From: Adiantum capillus-veneris
Taxonomy: Eukaryota; Streptophyta; Polypodiopsida; Polypodiales; Pteridaceae
NCBI GenBank assembly: GCA_014529385.2
Contig: CM043971.1
Location: 82,937,340-83,001,339, forward strand
Length of the DNA: 64,000 nucleotides
Direction of reading: 5' to 3'
The translations under genes were made by a program, and so were the position numbers. Under the pieces are notes generated by a model. It made no database searches and was not told where the DNA came from. It saw nothing but the letters and a program-made list of their open reading frames with translations. Below, one piece after another: positions 10,943 through 23,296 of the stretch (positions within the stretch are counted from its first letter, which is position 1; every line of letters starts with the position of its first letter).

Positions 10943-13900
10943 TGTAATTAAATCTAATATCTAACCAACCAAATGATTTTCTCATATTAAACTGATCATT
11001 TAATGTGGGATAATAAACGAGAACAAGGGTTAGAATATAGACATGTGCTTACGGGTCTATCTCAACACGGGGCCAATGGTAAAGGGGGCCAAATGAGAGA
11101 TGGTTTGTCAAAGAGCAAGGTTAACTAATGGAGCTTAAAAGACCTTAGGGTTAGCTTCATTAAAGACCTCCAATGGTTAGTGTTAAAATTCCTTTGACCT
11201 TAGGCAAGCTTGGGCTGAGCTTGAGGTAGGAACCCGACCTAAACTTACCTTTGACCTTAGGCAAGCTAGGGCTGAGCTTGAGGTGGGAACCCGACCTAAA
11301 CTTGCCTTTGACCTTAGGCAAGCTAGGGCTGAGCTTGAAGTGGGAACTCTAGCTGAGGTGGTTGTCATGTTTGATGACTAAGGTACTTGAGGTACTTGTC
11401 ATAAAATCTAATATCTAATATCTAACCAACCCAAATGATTTTCTCATATTAAATTGATCACTTAATGTGGGAGAATAAATGGGAACAAGTGTTAAGATAT
11501 AGACATGTGCTTATAGATCTATCTTAACACGGGGCCAATGGTAAAGGGGCCCAAATGAGAGATGGTCTATCAAAGAGCAAGGCTAAAAAATGGAGCATAA
11601 GACCTTAGGGTTAGCTTCATTGAAGACCTCCAATAATGTGTGTAAAAGTCCTTTGACCTTAGGTAAGCTAGGGCTGAGCTTGAGGCGGGAACCCGACCCA
11701 GCTCGAGGTGCTTGTCCTGCTTGATGACTAAGGTGCTTGAGGTGCTTGATGATTGAGGTGCTTGAGATGCTTGAGGTTCTTGATGATTGAGATGCTTGAG
11801 GTGCTTGACATGCTTGAGATGCTAGGGCTATACTTGAGGTGAGAACCCAACCCAAGCTTAAAGTGCTTAAGGACCAAGCTTGTGGTGGGAGCTGGGCCTA
11901 TGCATGAGGGGTTGAAGGTGTCAAAAAGTCAAATATTCAATCCCTACAAGGAGGGGGCGAGCCCTACATGAGGGGGATGAGAGAGAACACCCACACACTC
12001 ACACAAGGCATGCATGGCACAAAGAAAGCAAAAGGGACACTTGTCAAGTTCCTCATCATGTTTCCCTCATGGTGTGCCTGAAGCCCATTGGTTGGTCATC
12101 CAAGGGGTCCAATGATAATTTAGGAGATTTAATTAATTTATTTAGCATTTATCTAGCCCTATCTCTCAAAGGGGAAAGGGGGACACTTGTCTCAAGGCTA
12201 CCCTTGCTGCTTGTAATGCCTCCTGCTTATGATTGGCTAGGCCTGGAGGGGTCCAATGAGCTTCAAGTATGAGCTACAAGGGGGGGTCGACCCAAGAAAG
12301 CTAGGGGGTATACTCACCCACACACACTCAGAAACACTCTCATTGTGTGATATGCAAAGTGCAAGAGCTCCCTCTCCTTCTCCAAGCAAGTAGAGGTTGA
12401 GAGCCTACACCAACACTCTTGGCTATGGAGTGCAAATCCAAACAAGAGCTATGCTTCAATGCTTAAGCTTTCCATCTTCATTACTATGCTATTATGTATG
12501 CTAAGCAAGAAGAGTGATGATAAGTGAGGAATTATTTCTTTCTCCTATGGAATACTTCTTCTTCCTCTTCCCTACCCTCATTCCCTGCTAGCTCTCTCCA
12601 CCTTCGAAGGTGTTCGAGGTCTTGGGACTGAGGCTTGGGATAGTTAATGCTTTCTACAAAGTGCATGTTATGCTTATTGCAAGAAGGATAATGGTTTATT
12701 GCAAGTAGATTAGTTACTTAATGCAAGTAGATTAATTGTATTGCAAGGTAGATTAATTGATGCTTTAGGCACAAGTTGATGCATAAAAGTATACATCTTC
12801 ATGCACTCAAATGATTTAGGGAACACAAAGACTAATGATGTTCACAAGTTCTTGAAGTTTATCAAGCTAAGATTGATTGTTGATATTATGCAAAAGCTTG
12901 GTGTATGAAGCTTCCATCTCCATACTGCCAAAGAGGTCTCAAGGAACACAAAGATTGTATTGTACCAAGTCTCTCTTAATGAGAGAATCTATAATACAAA
13001 TGCCTTTTGGAGGGGGGACCGGCTCCACATAAATCCGGTTCTCAACTGTTATCATATTATCTAAACTCTCGCTCTCTCTTGCAAAAGTATTGCTCATGCC
13101 TAGTTAATTAAGTGTTATGATAAAGTTGCTACTACCAATTAAGTTCACCCTCTATGCTCTCAAAGTTGCTCACTCTAATTCTCTTAATTCCGCTATTCTC
13201 TAAATTCATAGGCCATTTCCATTACATACTTGTCATACTTAATGAGGAAGGTGCTTGAGAAGCTTCCTATGCATGGGGGGTAAGGTGCTTGAGTCAAAAA
13301 GAGACCCTACAAACTTAATGAGGAAGTTGTTTGAGAAGCTTCCTATGCATGGGGGTAAGGTGCTTGAGTCAAAAAGAGACCCTACATACTTAATGAGGAA
13401 GTTGCTTGAGAAGCTTCCTATGCATGAAAGTCCCAAAGTTAGGGGAATCTTTGACCTAACCTTCCACTCACCCAAAGGGCACCCCTTTTCTAAAAGGGCA
13501 CATGGGACACATGTTAGACCCTCACTAAGCTTAACCACATGGTGTGTTTGAATGCGATTGGTTGGGCTAAAGAGGGGTCCAGTGAGATTCTAGTTCCATC
13601 CAACAGATATCTAGATATTTTCAAGATCTCTCTCTCTCTCTCTATCTATCTCTCTCTCTCTCTAAGGGGTAAGGAGGACACTTGTCAAAAGACTACCCAT
13701 GTACTTGATTGCATGCTGCATGTGATTGGCTAGGGGGAGAGGGGTCCAATGAGCTTACAGCATGTGGAAAAGTTGTAACTCACCCCAAGCAAGCAAGGGG
13801 GGTTCTAGGGGGATATACACCACACTCACACTCATTTTGTAGATCCATTCTCACTTGGTGAAAGTTGAGGAACTCCACCTCCTTCTCCAAGCTTGTGAGA

Positions 13901-14525
13901 AGTGAGAGCCTACACCAACACTCTTGGCTATGGAATGCAAATCCAACCAAGAGCCATGCTTCAATGATTAAGCTTGCCATCTTCTCCATCTTCATTACTA
14001 TGCTATTATATATGCTAGCAAGAAGAGTGATGATAAGTGATGAATTATTTCTTTCTCCTATGGAATGTTTCTTCTTCCTCTTCCCTATCCTCATTCCCCA
14101 CTAGCTCTTTCCACCTTCGAAGGTGTTTGAGGCCTTGGGACTGAGGCTTGGGATAGTTAACGCTTTCTACAAAGTTTATGTTATGCTTGTGATGCATGAA
14201 GCTTTCCATCTTCATTGCATCACTTAGGTCACAAGGAACACAAAGATTGTATTGTACCAAGTCTCTCTTGATGGGAGAAACTATAATACAGATACCTATT
14301 GGAGGGGGGACCGGCTCCATATGAATTCGGTCCTTAACTATTGTCATGTTCTCTAAACTCTCTCTTTTGCAAAAGTATTGTTCATGCCAAGTTAACTAAG
14401 TACCATGTTTATGTTGCTACCATCAATTAAGTTCACCGCTATGCTCACAAAGTAATCTCTTAAAAGTGCTTCACCTAATTTCCTAATTACACTACTTTCA
14501 AAGTTCATAGGCCATTTTCATTACA
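10943..14525 (+). repeat. Gypsy 5' LTR, enlarged by a nested solo LTR
   Basis: Starts TGTAATTAAATC and ends TTTCATTACA. Segments 10943-11396 and 13227-14525 match the 3' LTR; 11397-13226 is the nested LTR. It contains a roughly 60-bp tandem repeat (about 11190-11345, three units around CCTTTGACCTTAGGCAAGC) and a roughly 70-bp repeat (13240-13430, three units around AATGAGGAAGTTG). The 3' LTR has fewer units of the second repeat. Confidence 0.9.
11397..13226 (+). mobile_element. Solo LTR nested in the gypsy 5' LTR
   Basis: An 1830-bp LTR of the same or a closely related family. It starts TGTCATAAAATCTAA, close to the host element's 3' LTR start, and ends CCATTACA. The flanks share TACT (4 bp), and the uninterrupted sequence is preserved in the 3' LTR near 20255-20275. 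No internal domain is present, as expected after recombination between two LTRs. Confidence 0.85.
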
Positions 14526-14526
14526 T

Positions 14527-14538
14527 TGGTATCAGAGC
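14527..14538 (+). promoter_or_regulatory. Gypsy primer binding site, initiator Met tRNA
   Basis: TGGTATCAGAGC one base after the 5' LTR end, complementary to the initiator Met tRNA 3' end. Confidence 0.93.
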
Positions 14539-14939
14539 ATTTGGTTTATCTTTTCTTGCTTAAGAAGAGAGGTCCTTACGTAGCCTATTAATGGTTGTTT
14601 TTGTTAATTATATTAGGGTAAGTGGGTATGGGATCTATTATCGGTTTTGCTGAGCCCACTGTGTGGGATATGGTGCACACCTCGAGAGCTTTGGTCTTAA
14701 TAATGGATTCTTTTTAGACTTGCCTACGGCTTTACCATTATTGAGCCATAAGAAGTCCGAAAGGAGATATCCCTCGGCAACTTTGCTATGTTAGACTCAC
14801 TCCACTACTCTGTATAATTTACCAATTCGAGCCGTGGGTGTAGATACTTAAGTGCCTATTTTCAAAGGCTAAGAGGAGAAGCAACTAAGGTTTTGAATTG
14901 CCAAAGCATACACTAAGTAAACACATAAGTTTAATTAGC

Positions 14940-16302
14940 ATGGCTGACAATAACCAAGAGAGTAGAATGAACATTGATAACTTTGATTTTGCACATGAAG
15001 GTGCCAATGATGATGCTCCCATGTTTGTTAATTATCTTGTCACTAGGTTGCAACAAGCTATGGGCAACCCCACTTTGCAAGCCGAAGTTACTCAACAACT
15101 TCATGCTTATGGGATTTCCCTTCCTCTCCAAGAGGAGAGAGAGCTTACGAGGCCTCTTGATGAGACTCCCAAAAGAAGACTCTCTCCCATACGAGAGGAG
15201 GAATCCAACGATCAAGAAATACAGAAGGAAGAAAAGGGAAGAGAGGAAACCAAGGAAGAAAAGGGCAAGAAAGAGGTCACCCTCTTCTCCTTCTTCTTCA
15301 CCTTCCTCCTCTACCGATGAAAGCTATGGCTATTCTCCTAGAGAATATAAGAGGGGAGGACATCGTAAATCTTACCCTGCATGGCGAAGGTCACAAAAGC
15401 TCAAGAAGTTCAAAGAGGGAGGAAAGAGTATATCTTTTCTCACCTATGATGGCACCTTTGGTGCTACCGACAAAGTATTGGCCTTCATCCAACAATTTGA
15501 TGCGGCCTTTGGAGACAAGGGCTTCACGGAGTCCTCTAAGCTACGCCATGTAGCTATGCACTTCCAAAAATCGGCTCGTCAATGGTGGGCTAGCCCTCGT
15601 GGCAATGGCGAAGCCCCAAATACATGGAAAACTCTACGAGTTTCAATCATGAAGCAATTCCTTTCAAGTAATGCAAAGGACAAAGTGCTCACCAAATGGT
15701 GGAGTTTGAGGCTTCTCTCTCATGAGTCTATCCACAAATATGTGGACAAGTTTTGGGATATACATGTCAAGGCTACTGTCTTTCAAAAGATAGACTTTGC
15801 TGAGCAAAAGCAATAATTCTATGCAGGATTACCTGAAGAGATGGCTGAGTATGTCAACTCTAACCGGCCTGGTTCTACCAGCGAAGTAATCCACCATACC
15901 ATGGTTGCTTCACACATCAATTTCCAACAAGGGGTTAGATGAAATGTCAAGCCCGTGGAAAATAAAGCCCAAAAATTTTCCCAAGGCCATTCCAACAACA
16001 ACAACAACAATCGGTCCAAGGAGAAAGGAGGTTACAAAGGTAAGAATAAACTCTCTCCTGAAGAGCTTGAAACTTTTCGCAAGGATCACAAATGTTTTAA
16101 GTGTGGGGAGCAAGGACATGGTTATTGTTCTTGCCCCAAAAGAAATGCTCGCAATGAGACTCCTAGAGCTTCCACTATCGAAGCTCCTAAAAAGGATGCT
16201 CATTGTAAAGGATCACCTCTCTCCTATGCTTGGAATGGGAGATGTTGTAACTGTCGATGCCGCTTTCAAGGGACAACAAGCCTTCGTTACTCCCTTGATT
16301 AG
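14940..16302 (+). pseudogene. Gypsy GAG, frameshifted
   Basis: The start is the ATG at 14940 (MADNNQESRMNIDNFDF). A charged N-terminal part runs to about 15280, where the frame shifts by one. The next frame has an Arg/Ser-rich segment and then a Retrotrans_gag domain (GGKSISFLTYDGTFGATD, about 15420, to HESIHKYVDKFWDIHVK, about 15770). Stops at about 15814 and 15940 follow. The zinc knuckle at about 16090-16135 is an intact CX2CX4HX4C (CFKCGEQGHGYCSC). Capsid and nucleocapsid functions are implied by family; this copy cannot make the full protein. Confidence 0.88.
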
Positions 16303-19300
16303 GAATTTGAGGCTTCATGACACAAAGAAGACTTCTTTATCTCTCCTCTCCAACATGAGGATGCTATCCTAGGGGTACCATGGTTCAACCGCATGGCTGC
16401 CAACATGAAGTTCCCTGAAAGGAGAATCTACTTCACCTACAAGGGAAAGAATATGTATATAGATGCTAATGAGTCTGGTTGTACTATACCACTTGTAAAT
16501 CCTCTCGCCCTTAAAAAATCAATAAAAAGCTCAGTTTCTGCGTACATGATTTTTTGTCAAAGAATCCCTAAAAGGTCCTAATGATTCATCAAAGGTGAAT
16601 GGTAGGAATCAAGAAGAGTTAGACTTGTCTAACTTTCTAAATTTTTTCCAAGATGTGTTCATCAATGACATCCCTATGGACTTACCTCCAAAACGAGGGG
16701 ATGATGACCATCGAATTGAGCTCCTATCAGGAAGCTCACCGCCTAACAAACCTCCCTATCGAGTTTCACAAGTCAACAAGAGGAGATCATGAGGCAAGTA
16801 CAAGAATTGATAGACAAAGGGATGGTGAGACCTAACTCCTCTCCCTTTTGTTCTCCAGTCCTTTTAGTGCAAAAGAAAGATGGTACATACCGCATGTGTG
16901 TGGACTATCGCACACTAAACCATATCACTATCAAAAACAGATTTCCCGTACCTTGGGTAGAAGATCTGTTTGATAAGCTACAAGGCTCTACCTACTTCAA
17001 TAGGATTGACCTTAAAAGTGGCTACCATCAAATAAGGATAGTGAATGAAGACATCCTGAAGACCGCATTTCATACAACGTTTGGCCTTTATGAATATCTA
17101 GTCATGCCTTTTGGCTTGACTAATGCACCAGCTACATTCAATCGATTGATGGAGAAAATTTTTAGACCCTACCACAAATTCACTAGATGTGTTCTTTGAT
17201 GATATCATCATCTACTCCAATTCCTTGGAGGAACACAAGCAACATCTCCAAGTGATTTTTCAAGAATTAAGGGAGAATAAGCTTTTTCTCAATCAAAAGA
17301 AAAGCGAATTTTTCCTTCAATTCAATACTTAGGTCATATTATCTCTCAAAATAGTATCCGTATGGATCCATCAAAGTTGGAGGTAATAAAAGCATGGCCT
17401 AATCCAAGGAATCTACATGAGCTAAGAAGCTTTATTGGTATGTGTGCATACTATAGATGCTTCATAGAAAAATTCTCTCAAATAGCAGGACCATTACATG
17501 ACTTAACAAAGAAAAACGTTAAGTATTCATGGACTACTAAGGAGCAAAGTGCTTTTGACAAGCTCAAAGAGAAGCTTACCTCTCAACCAGTCCTTATGCT
17601 TCTGAACCTCTCAAAGCCATTTGAGGTCCAATGTGATGCTTGTGGTGATTGCCTTGGAGCACTCTTGCTTCAAGAAGGGCATGCCATAGCATATGAGAGC
17701 CGAAGGCTCAACACGGATGAATGGGTCTTAGGCATTTATGAGAAAGAGCTATTAGCTGTTCTACATGCCCTAGACACATGGAAGCACTATCTATTGGGGA
17801 CTCCATTCATTTTACGAACAGACCATCAAAGTCTCAAGTACTTCATGACGCAAACAAAGCTTTCCGACAAACAAATGAGGTGGGAAATTTTTTTTCGCGA
17901 TTTAATTTCCATATTGCTCACATTGCTGGTAAGCATAATCAAGTGGCTGATGCACTTTCACGACGACCAAAAGTTAATGTTGTGTCAATAGCAACTCACA
18001 ATGATCTATCTTCTATGATCTATAAGTATGCTACTGACCCTGACTTTAAAGACATAATGTCAGCTCTTGCTTTGGGGAAGAAAGAGAAACCATTCACCTT
18101 GCAGGATGGTTATCCTTCTCCATGGCAATAGGCTATGTGTTACCCACTCCCTTCATGAGAAAGTCATGTATGAATCCCATGCTCCTCCCTATGCGGGGCA
18201 TAGAGGCTTTCAACCTACTCTTCGAGGAGTAGAGATGTACTTTTATTGGCCTACCATGAAAGTGGACATACAAGAATATGTTTCAAAATGTGTGGTATGC
18301 CAAAAGACCAAGTACAATAGAGGGAAGCAACCTGGATTACTTCAGCCTTTGCCAATTCCTAATTCACCATGGGAGAGTATATCCATGGATTTTATCTTTG
18401 GATGACCCAAAGTCTATCCATGGGATTACGGGAATATGGACAATAGTCAACAGGTTTAGCAAGCAAGCACACTTTATCCCTGTCAAGAAGACTATTAAGG
18501 CACACCAAATGGCAACTCTCTTCATATCCCAGATTTTCAAACACCATGGATTGCCAACATCCATCATGTCAGAGATCCTAGAATGACCAGTAATTTATGG
18601 AAAGGTCTCTTCAAAAATCTAGGTACAAGATTGAATTTCTCTTTGGCCTATCACCCCCAAAGGGATGGACAAAGTGAGATAGCCAATCTTACGATTCTTG
18701 ATCTACTAAAGACCTATGTTACAGAAGTAGATCAACGTTCACAATGGAAAAAATACTTACCTCTTGTAGAGTATGCGTATAATAATACTATCCATACTTC
18801 TATGGGAAAAACGCCTTTTGAAATCATAGAGGGAAGACCTAAAAGTCCCTTGCTACTTAAAGTACATGGGAAGATCTTCGCTGTCGATGAGTATAGCCAT
18901 GACTTGCAAACATCTTTTCAAAAGATTAAAGAGGTTATATCCATCTCCCAACTAAGGCAAAAAGCTGCTGCTGACAAGCACAAAAGGGCCTTAACATTCA
19001 AAGAAAATGATTGGGTCTTACTTAAGTTTCCTAAGGCTCGATTGAGGCAAACGACGGGCAAAAATCCTACGGGCCATCAAAAGTACTATGCTAAACTAGC
19101 AAAAAGATACTATGGTCCTTTACAAATTTTGAAGCCAATCAATGATGTGGCTTATCAACTCAAGTTGCCTAACCATTGGCTCATACACAATGCTTTTCAT
19201 GTGAGCCTACTCAAGCCCTACAAAGGAGAGCCTCCAAATGAACCAATTATTGAAGACCCTCCCGAAATCGAAGATCAAGAAGAGGTACTACAACCCAAAG

Positions 19301-19464
19301 CTATCCTTCGGCACGAAGACAAGGTACTACGACATGGTAAGATTATCCAACGGTATCTTATTAAGTTCAAAAATTATCCTTTTGAAGATGCTAGATGGAT
19401 ACAAGGAATCCAGCTTAAGGATAGTATGAACCTTGTCAACGCTTACAATGCTACATTAGAGTAA
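16303..19464 (+). pseudogene. Gypsy POL with chromodomain, broken
   Basis: The protease end is recognisable as AILGVPWFNRMAANMKF (16365-16410); its active site is not legible. RT runs from 16789 ([39 protein letters not shown]) and the active site FFDDIIIYS lies in a shifted frame at about 17195. RNase H covers 17600-17960. The integrase zinc region (ESHAPPYAGHRG, CVVCQKTK) is at 18170-18310. A small deletion at about 18570 removes the usual SDRDPRM motif with its catalytic Asp. The frame from 18583 to 19464 ends in a chromodomain (RYLIKFKNYPFEDARWI). At least five frame breaks are visible. Confidence 0.9.
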
Positions 19465-19808
19465 GCCAATGTACATGTTTCTTTTAAATGATCAATGTTT
19501 TTGTCTTATAAGACTAATTCTCTCTTTATTGTGCACAAATTCAAGTAGTATGCATACTAAGAATCATGTTTGGGATGACGACGTCTCTCAAACACCATGT
19601 AGAATTTGTCACTCTACTTGGGAGGATGAAATGGACTAAAGAGCAGACATGCTTGCGGTAGCTATGTCTCCCAAGCACCAAATGGATTAGTCATCCATCT
19701 TGGAATGATGTCGTAGGGTAAAGAGGGGATCCTCTACCCGCTAAGACAAATTGACTAATGACTATGGCTTTATCTCTTTTACCTCATAGTCGAGGACGAC
19801 TATGATTT

Positions 19809-19822
19809 CAAGAGAGAGGTAA
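19809..19822 (+). promoter_or_regulatory. Gypsy polypurine tract
   Basis: CAAGAGAGAGGTAA immediately before the 3' LTR. Confidence 0.75.
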
Positions 19823-20576
19823 TGTCATTAAATCTAATATCTAACCAACCCAAATGATTTTCTCATATTAAACTGACCATTTAATGTGGGATAATAAACG
19901 AGAACAAGGGTTAGAATAGAGACATGTGCTTACGGATCTATCTCAACACGGGGCCAATGGTAAAGGGGCCCAAATGAGAGATGGTCTATCAAAGAGCAAG
20001 GTTAACTAATGGAGCTTAAAAGACCTTAGGGTTAGCTTCATTAAAGACCTCCAATGGTTAGTGTTAAAATTCCTTTGACCTTAGGCAAGCTAGGACTGTA
20101 GGAACCCGACCTAAACTTACCTTTGACCTTAGGCAAGCTAGGGCTGAGCTTGAGGTGGGAACCCGACCTAAACTTTCCTTTGACCTTAGGCAATGAGCTT
20201 GAGGTGGGAACTCCACCTAAGGTGCTTGTCATGCTTGATGACTAAGGTACTTGAGGTCCGTGTCATACTTAATGAGGAAGGTGCTTGAGAAGCTTCCTAT
20301 GCATGGGGGGTAAGGTGCTTGAGTCAAAAAGAGGCCCTACAAACTTAATGAGGAAGTTGCTTGAGAAGCTTCCTATGCATGAAAGTACCAAATTTAGGGG
20401 AATCTTTGACCCAACCTTCCACTCACCCAAAGGGCATCCCTTTTCTAAAAGGGCACATGGGACACATGTCAGACTCTCACTAAGCTTAACCACATGGTGT
20501 GTTTGAATGCGATTGGTTGGGCTAAAGAGGGGTCCAATGAGCTTCTAGTTCCATCCAACAAATATCTAGATATTTT

Positions 20577-20611
<35 letters not shown>

Positions 20612-21433
20612 AGGAGTAAGGAGGACACTTGTCAAAAGACTACCCATGTACTTGACTGCATGCTGCATGTGATTGGCTAGGGGGAGAGGGGTCCAATGAG
20701 CTTACAGCATGTGGAAAAGTTGCAACTCGCCCCAAGCAAGCAAGGGTTGTGCTAGTAGAGCCATTCTCACTTGGTGAAAGTTGAGGAACTCCACCTCCTT
20801 CTCCAAGCTTGTGAGAAGTGAGAGCCTACACCAACACTCTTGGCTATGGAATGCAAATCCAACCAAGAGCCATGCTTCAGTGCGTAAGCTTGCCATCTTC
20901 TCCATCTTCATTACTATGCTATTATATATGCTAGCAAGAAGAGTGATGATAAGTGATGAATTATTTCTTTGAATGTTTCTTCTTCCTCTTCCCTGTCCTC
21001 ATTCCCCGCTAGCTCTCTCCACCTTCGAAGGTGTTTGAGGCCTTGGGACTGAGGCTTGGAATAGTTAATGCTTTCTACAAAGTTTATGTTATGCTTGTGA
21101 TGCATGAAGATTTCCATCTTCATTGCATCACCTAGGTCACAAGGAACACAAAGATTGTATTGTACCAAGTCTCTCTTGATGGGAGAAACTATAATACAGA
21201 TGCCTATTGGAGGGGGGACCGGCTCCATATGAATTCGGTCCTCAACTATTGTCATGTTCTTTAAACTCTCTCTCTTGCAAAAGTATTGTTCATGCCAAGT
21301 TAACTAAGTACCATGTTTATGTTGCTACCATCAATTAAGTTCACCGCTATGCTCACAAAGTAATCTCTTAAAAGTGCTTCACCTAATTTCCTAATTCCAC
21401 TACTTTCAAAGTTCATAGGCCATTTTCATTACA
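19823..21433 (+). repeat. Gypsy 3' LTR
   Basis: 1611 bp from TGTCATTAAATC to TTTCATTACA. It contains a (CT)n run at 20580-20610 and two units of the roughly 70-bp repeat that has three units in the 5' LTR. A segment at 20095-20110 is shortened relative to the 5' LTR. Confidence 0.92.
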
Positions 21434-21441
21434 TTCCAGAT

Positions 21442-21480
<39 letters not shown>

Positions 21481-21861
21481 AATGTCACCTCCGGCATGTG
21501 ATGCCTACGTACTAACCTCATCAGGGACAACACCCCGTCTCTCTTTGCTAAATCAACTCCCAAGCCCTCATCAACTTTCATTTGCAGCCACGTCTCTCTT
21601 ATCTACATCAGCTCCCCTGACGGCCTTTCACTTAGCTGCAAGCTACAATCAACATTGTCCACCTTGATGTGTTCCGGGACCTCATCTCTTGTCACTCCAG
21701 CACTCCATGAAAATGATGGCGACATCAACAACAAGGCTAATGTCGTGCTTGATTGGTGGCAGCTCCTGCTTGGATCGAGCTCACTTGGCATGGCAAGATT
21801 TCCATTTTTTTTGCTTGCACATTCAGCTCTTGGCAGTGTACGATACCTATGAACCCTAGCA
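21434..21861 (+). repeat. PPO unit copy 2, resumed after the gypsy insertion
   Basis: Begins with the second TTCCA, then a short (GA)n at 21446-21476, then sequence matching 500-840 of copy 1. It may include the degraded 5' end of the PPO gene. The reading frames are broken and no transit peptide can be identified. Confidence 0.7.
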
Positions 21862-23260
21862 ATGGTGTTGCATCTATCAATTGCTACCTTTGTGTTTCCA
21901 CCACCATCACTAACTTCAAGCTCCCCACAAACCTACCCATGCAGCCTCGCCTCTGTGCCCACCAAGTCCCCGCTTCTTACATTGCAAAGTATAACTAAGT
22001 ATACAAGCTTCAGTTTCGTCAACTTCTTACCATTGATCCTTGCGAGTATTTGCAGCAAGCAAACATCCATTGTGCCTTATGTGATGCAAATTATGATGAT
22101 AATGGCACATTTGCCTTGCCTTTTTGGAATTGGGATTCTACATCAACGTATACTCTTCCACCCATCTATAATGCTAGAAAAATCCCTCTCTATGATGCCA
22201 ATTGCAATCCCTTGCATAAAACCTCTATATAATGTGGTGGATCCCAACTACAAGTTCACTAAGTTACCCAACAACTGCCCACTTGCGGTGAAAAACTCCC
22301 TCATGTATCAACAAATGGCCACCAACACAAAGACTCCTTCTTTGTTCCTTAGCCAAGCTTATCGTCAAGGTGGTGATCCAAACCGGGAGCAGGCACCATT
22401 GAAAATCCTCCTGATAGTCCATGTATGAATTGGAAATCTTGCTAACCCAAATGATGAGGACATGGACACTCTTTACTCTGCGGGACACGACCCTATCTTC
22501 CACGCCCACTGTTTAGACAACGACCACATATGGGAGATATACAAGAGTTTGGGAAAAAGAAGAAAATATCCGACACACTTTGATAACTTGAATGCAACAT
22601 TTCTCTTTAATGATGAGAATGCCAAGCAGGTGAGGGTCAAATTTAGGGATGCTCTAGATACCAACAAATTGGCATACAAGTACCAAGATGTGCTAAATAA
22701 ATGGCTCATTGCGGCACCAAGGAGCAATCTAAGCAGTGACTCGACGTTGAATTTTGGGCCTGGTGGAGGTCCACCTCCAGCGATGGTGGGCCGTCTACGA
22801 GAAAAAAGTATATGAAGTTCAAGGTAGGTTTGAAGGAATTCAAGGAGAGGGCCACCTACAAGAAATGCTCAAAGAGAAATATATGAAGTTCAAGGTAGGT
22901 TTTAAGGAATTCAAGGAGAGGGCATCACATACGATTGACAAGACAACAAGAGCATTAGTGAAGAGGTCAAGGAAGATGTGGGTGGATGACTTCGACGAGG
23001 AGATACTAGTGCTGGAAGCATCGGATGAGAAGATCCAGTTTGATTTGTACGTGAACTTGGTAGAATATGATGATGATGATGATGATGACAAGGTAGGGTG
23101 TGATGTGCCAAAGTATGATGGGTCATTTCTGACTGTGCAACATATGGGGATGAAGATGGGGGAGAGGAGGAGTGTAAGGAAGTCCAACTTCAGGGGAGAT
23201 GCTAAAGGAGTTGGATGCTTAGTAATAGGAATGTGGTTACATAGAGGAGTTCTTAAATAA
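21862..23260 (+). pseudogene. Polyphenol oxidase pseudogene, copy 2
   Basis: Plant PPO is recognisable in order. The pre-CuA segment (TNFKLPTNLP, ASYIAKYN then a TAA stop, QQANIHCALCDANYD) is at 21905-22100. Then comes LPFWNWDSTS (22118) and a PLYDANCNPLHK-type stretch. After a frameshift at about 22432 the second copper-site region reads LYSAGHDPIFHAHCLDNDHIW, followed by the DWL-like part (FLFNDENAKQVRVKFRDAL) and a KFDV-like domain (FDLYVN, about 23040) with a seven-Asp run. Between DANYD and FALPFWNWD the copper-A helix (usually FFPFHRYY) is deleted, and the HNPVH ligand motif is lost. A 71-bp tandem duplication at 22811-22952 shifts the frame. It is dead. Confidence 0.9.
22811..22952 (+). 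repeat. 71-bp tandem duplication inside PPO copy 2
   Basis: TATGAAGTTCAAGGTAGGTT starts at 22811 and again at 22882 with few changes. A 71-bp unit shifts the reading frame, so the two copies read in different frames. Confidence 0.85.
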
Positions 23261-23296
23261 TGCAAATACATTCATTCAAAAGATGTATGAGGATCC

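Larger units (their letters stand above)
10943..21433 (+). mobile_element. Ty3/gypsy chromovirus with both LTRs inserted in PPO unit copy 2
   Basis: A 10.5-kb element with a perfect 5-bp target duplication TTCCA (10938-10942 and 21434-21438). It has TG...CA LTRs, an initiator-Met primer site, a purine tract and the order GAG-PR-RT-RH-INT-chromodomain. The chromodomain marks it as a chromovirus, a group whose chromodomains can direct integration to modified chromatin. The 5' LTR (3583 bp) is more than twice the 3' LTR (1611 bp), mainly because a solo LTR sits inside it. Frameshifts and stops in GAG, protease, RT and integrase make this copy inactive. Confidence 0.95.

Noticed and set aside
13255-13551. 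Frames with repeated KLPMHGGKVLES-type units
   Set aside because: These translate the roughly 70-bp tandem repeat of an LTR.
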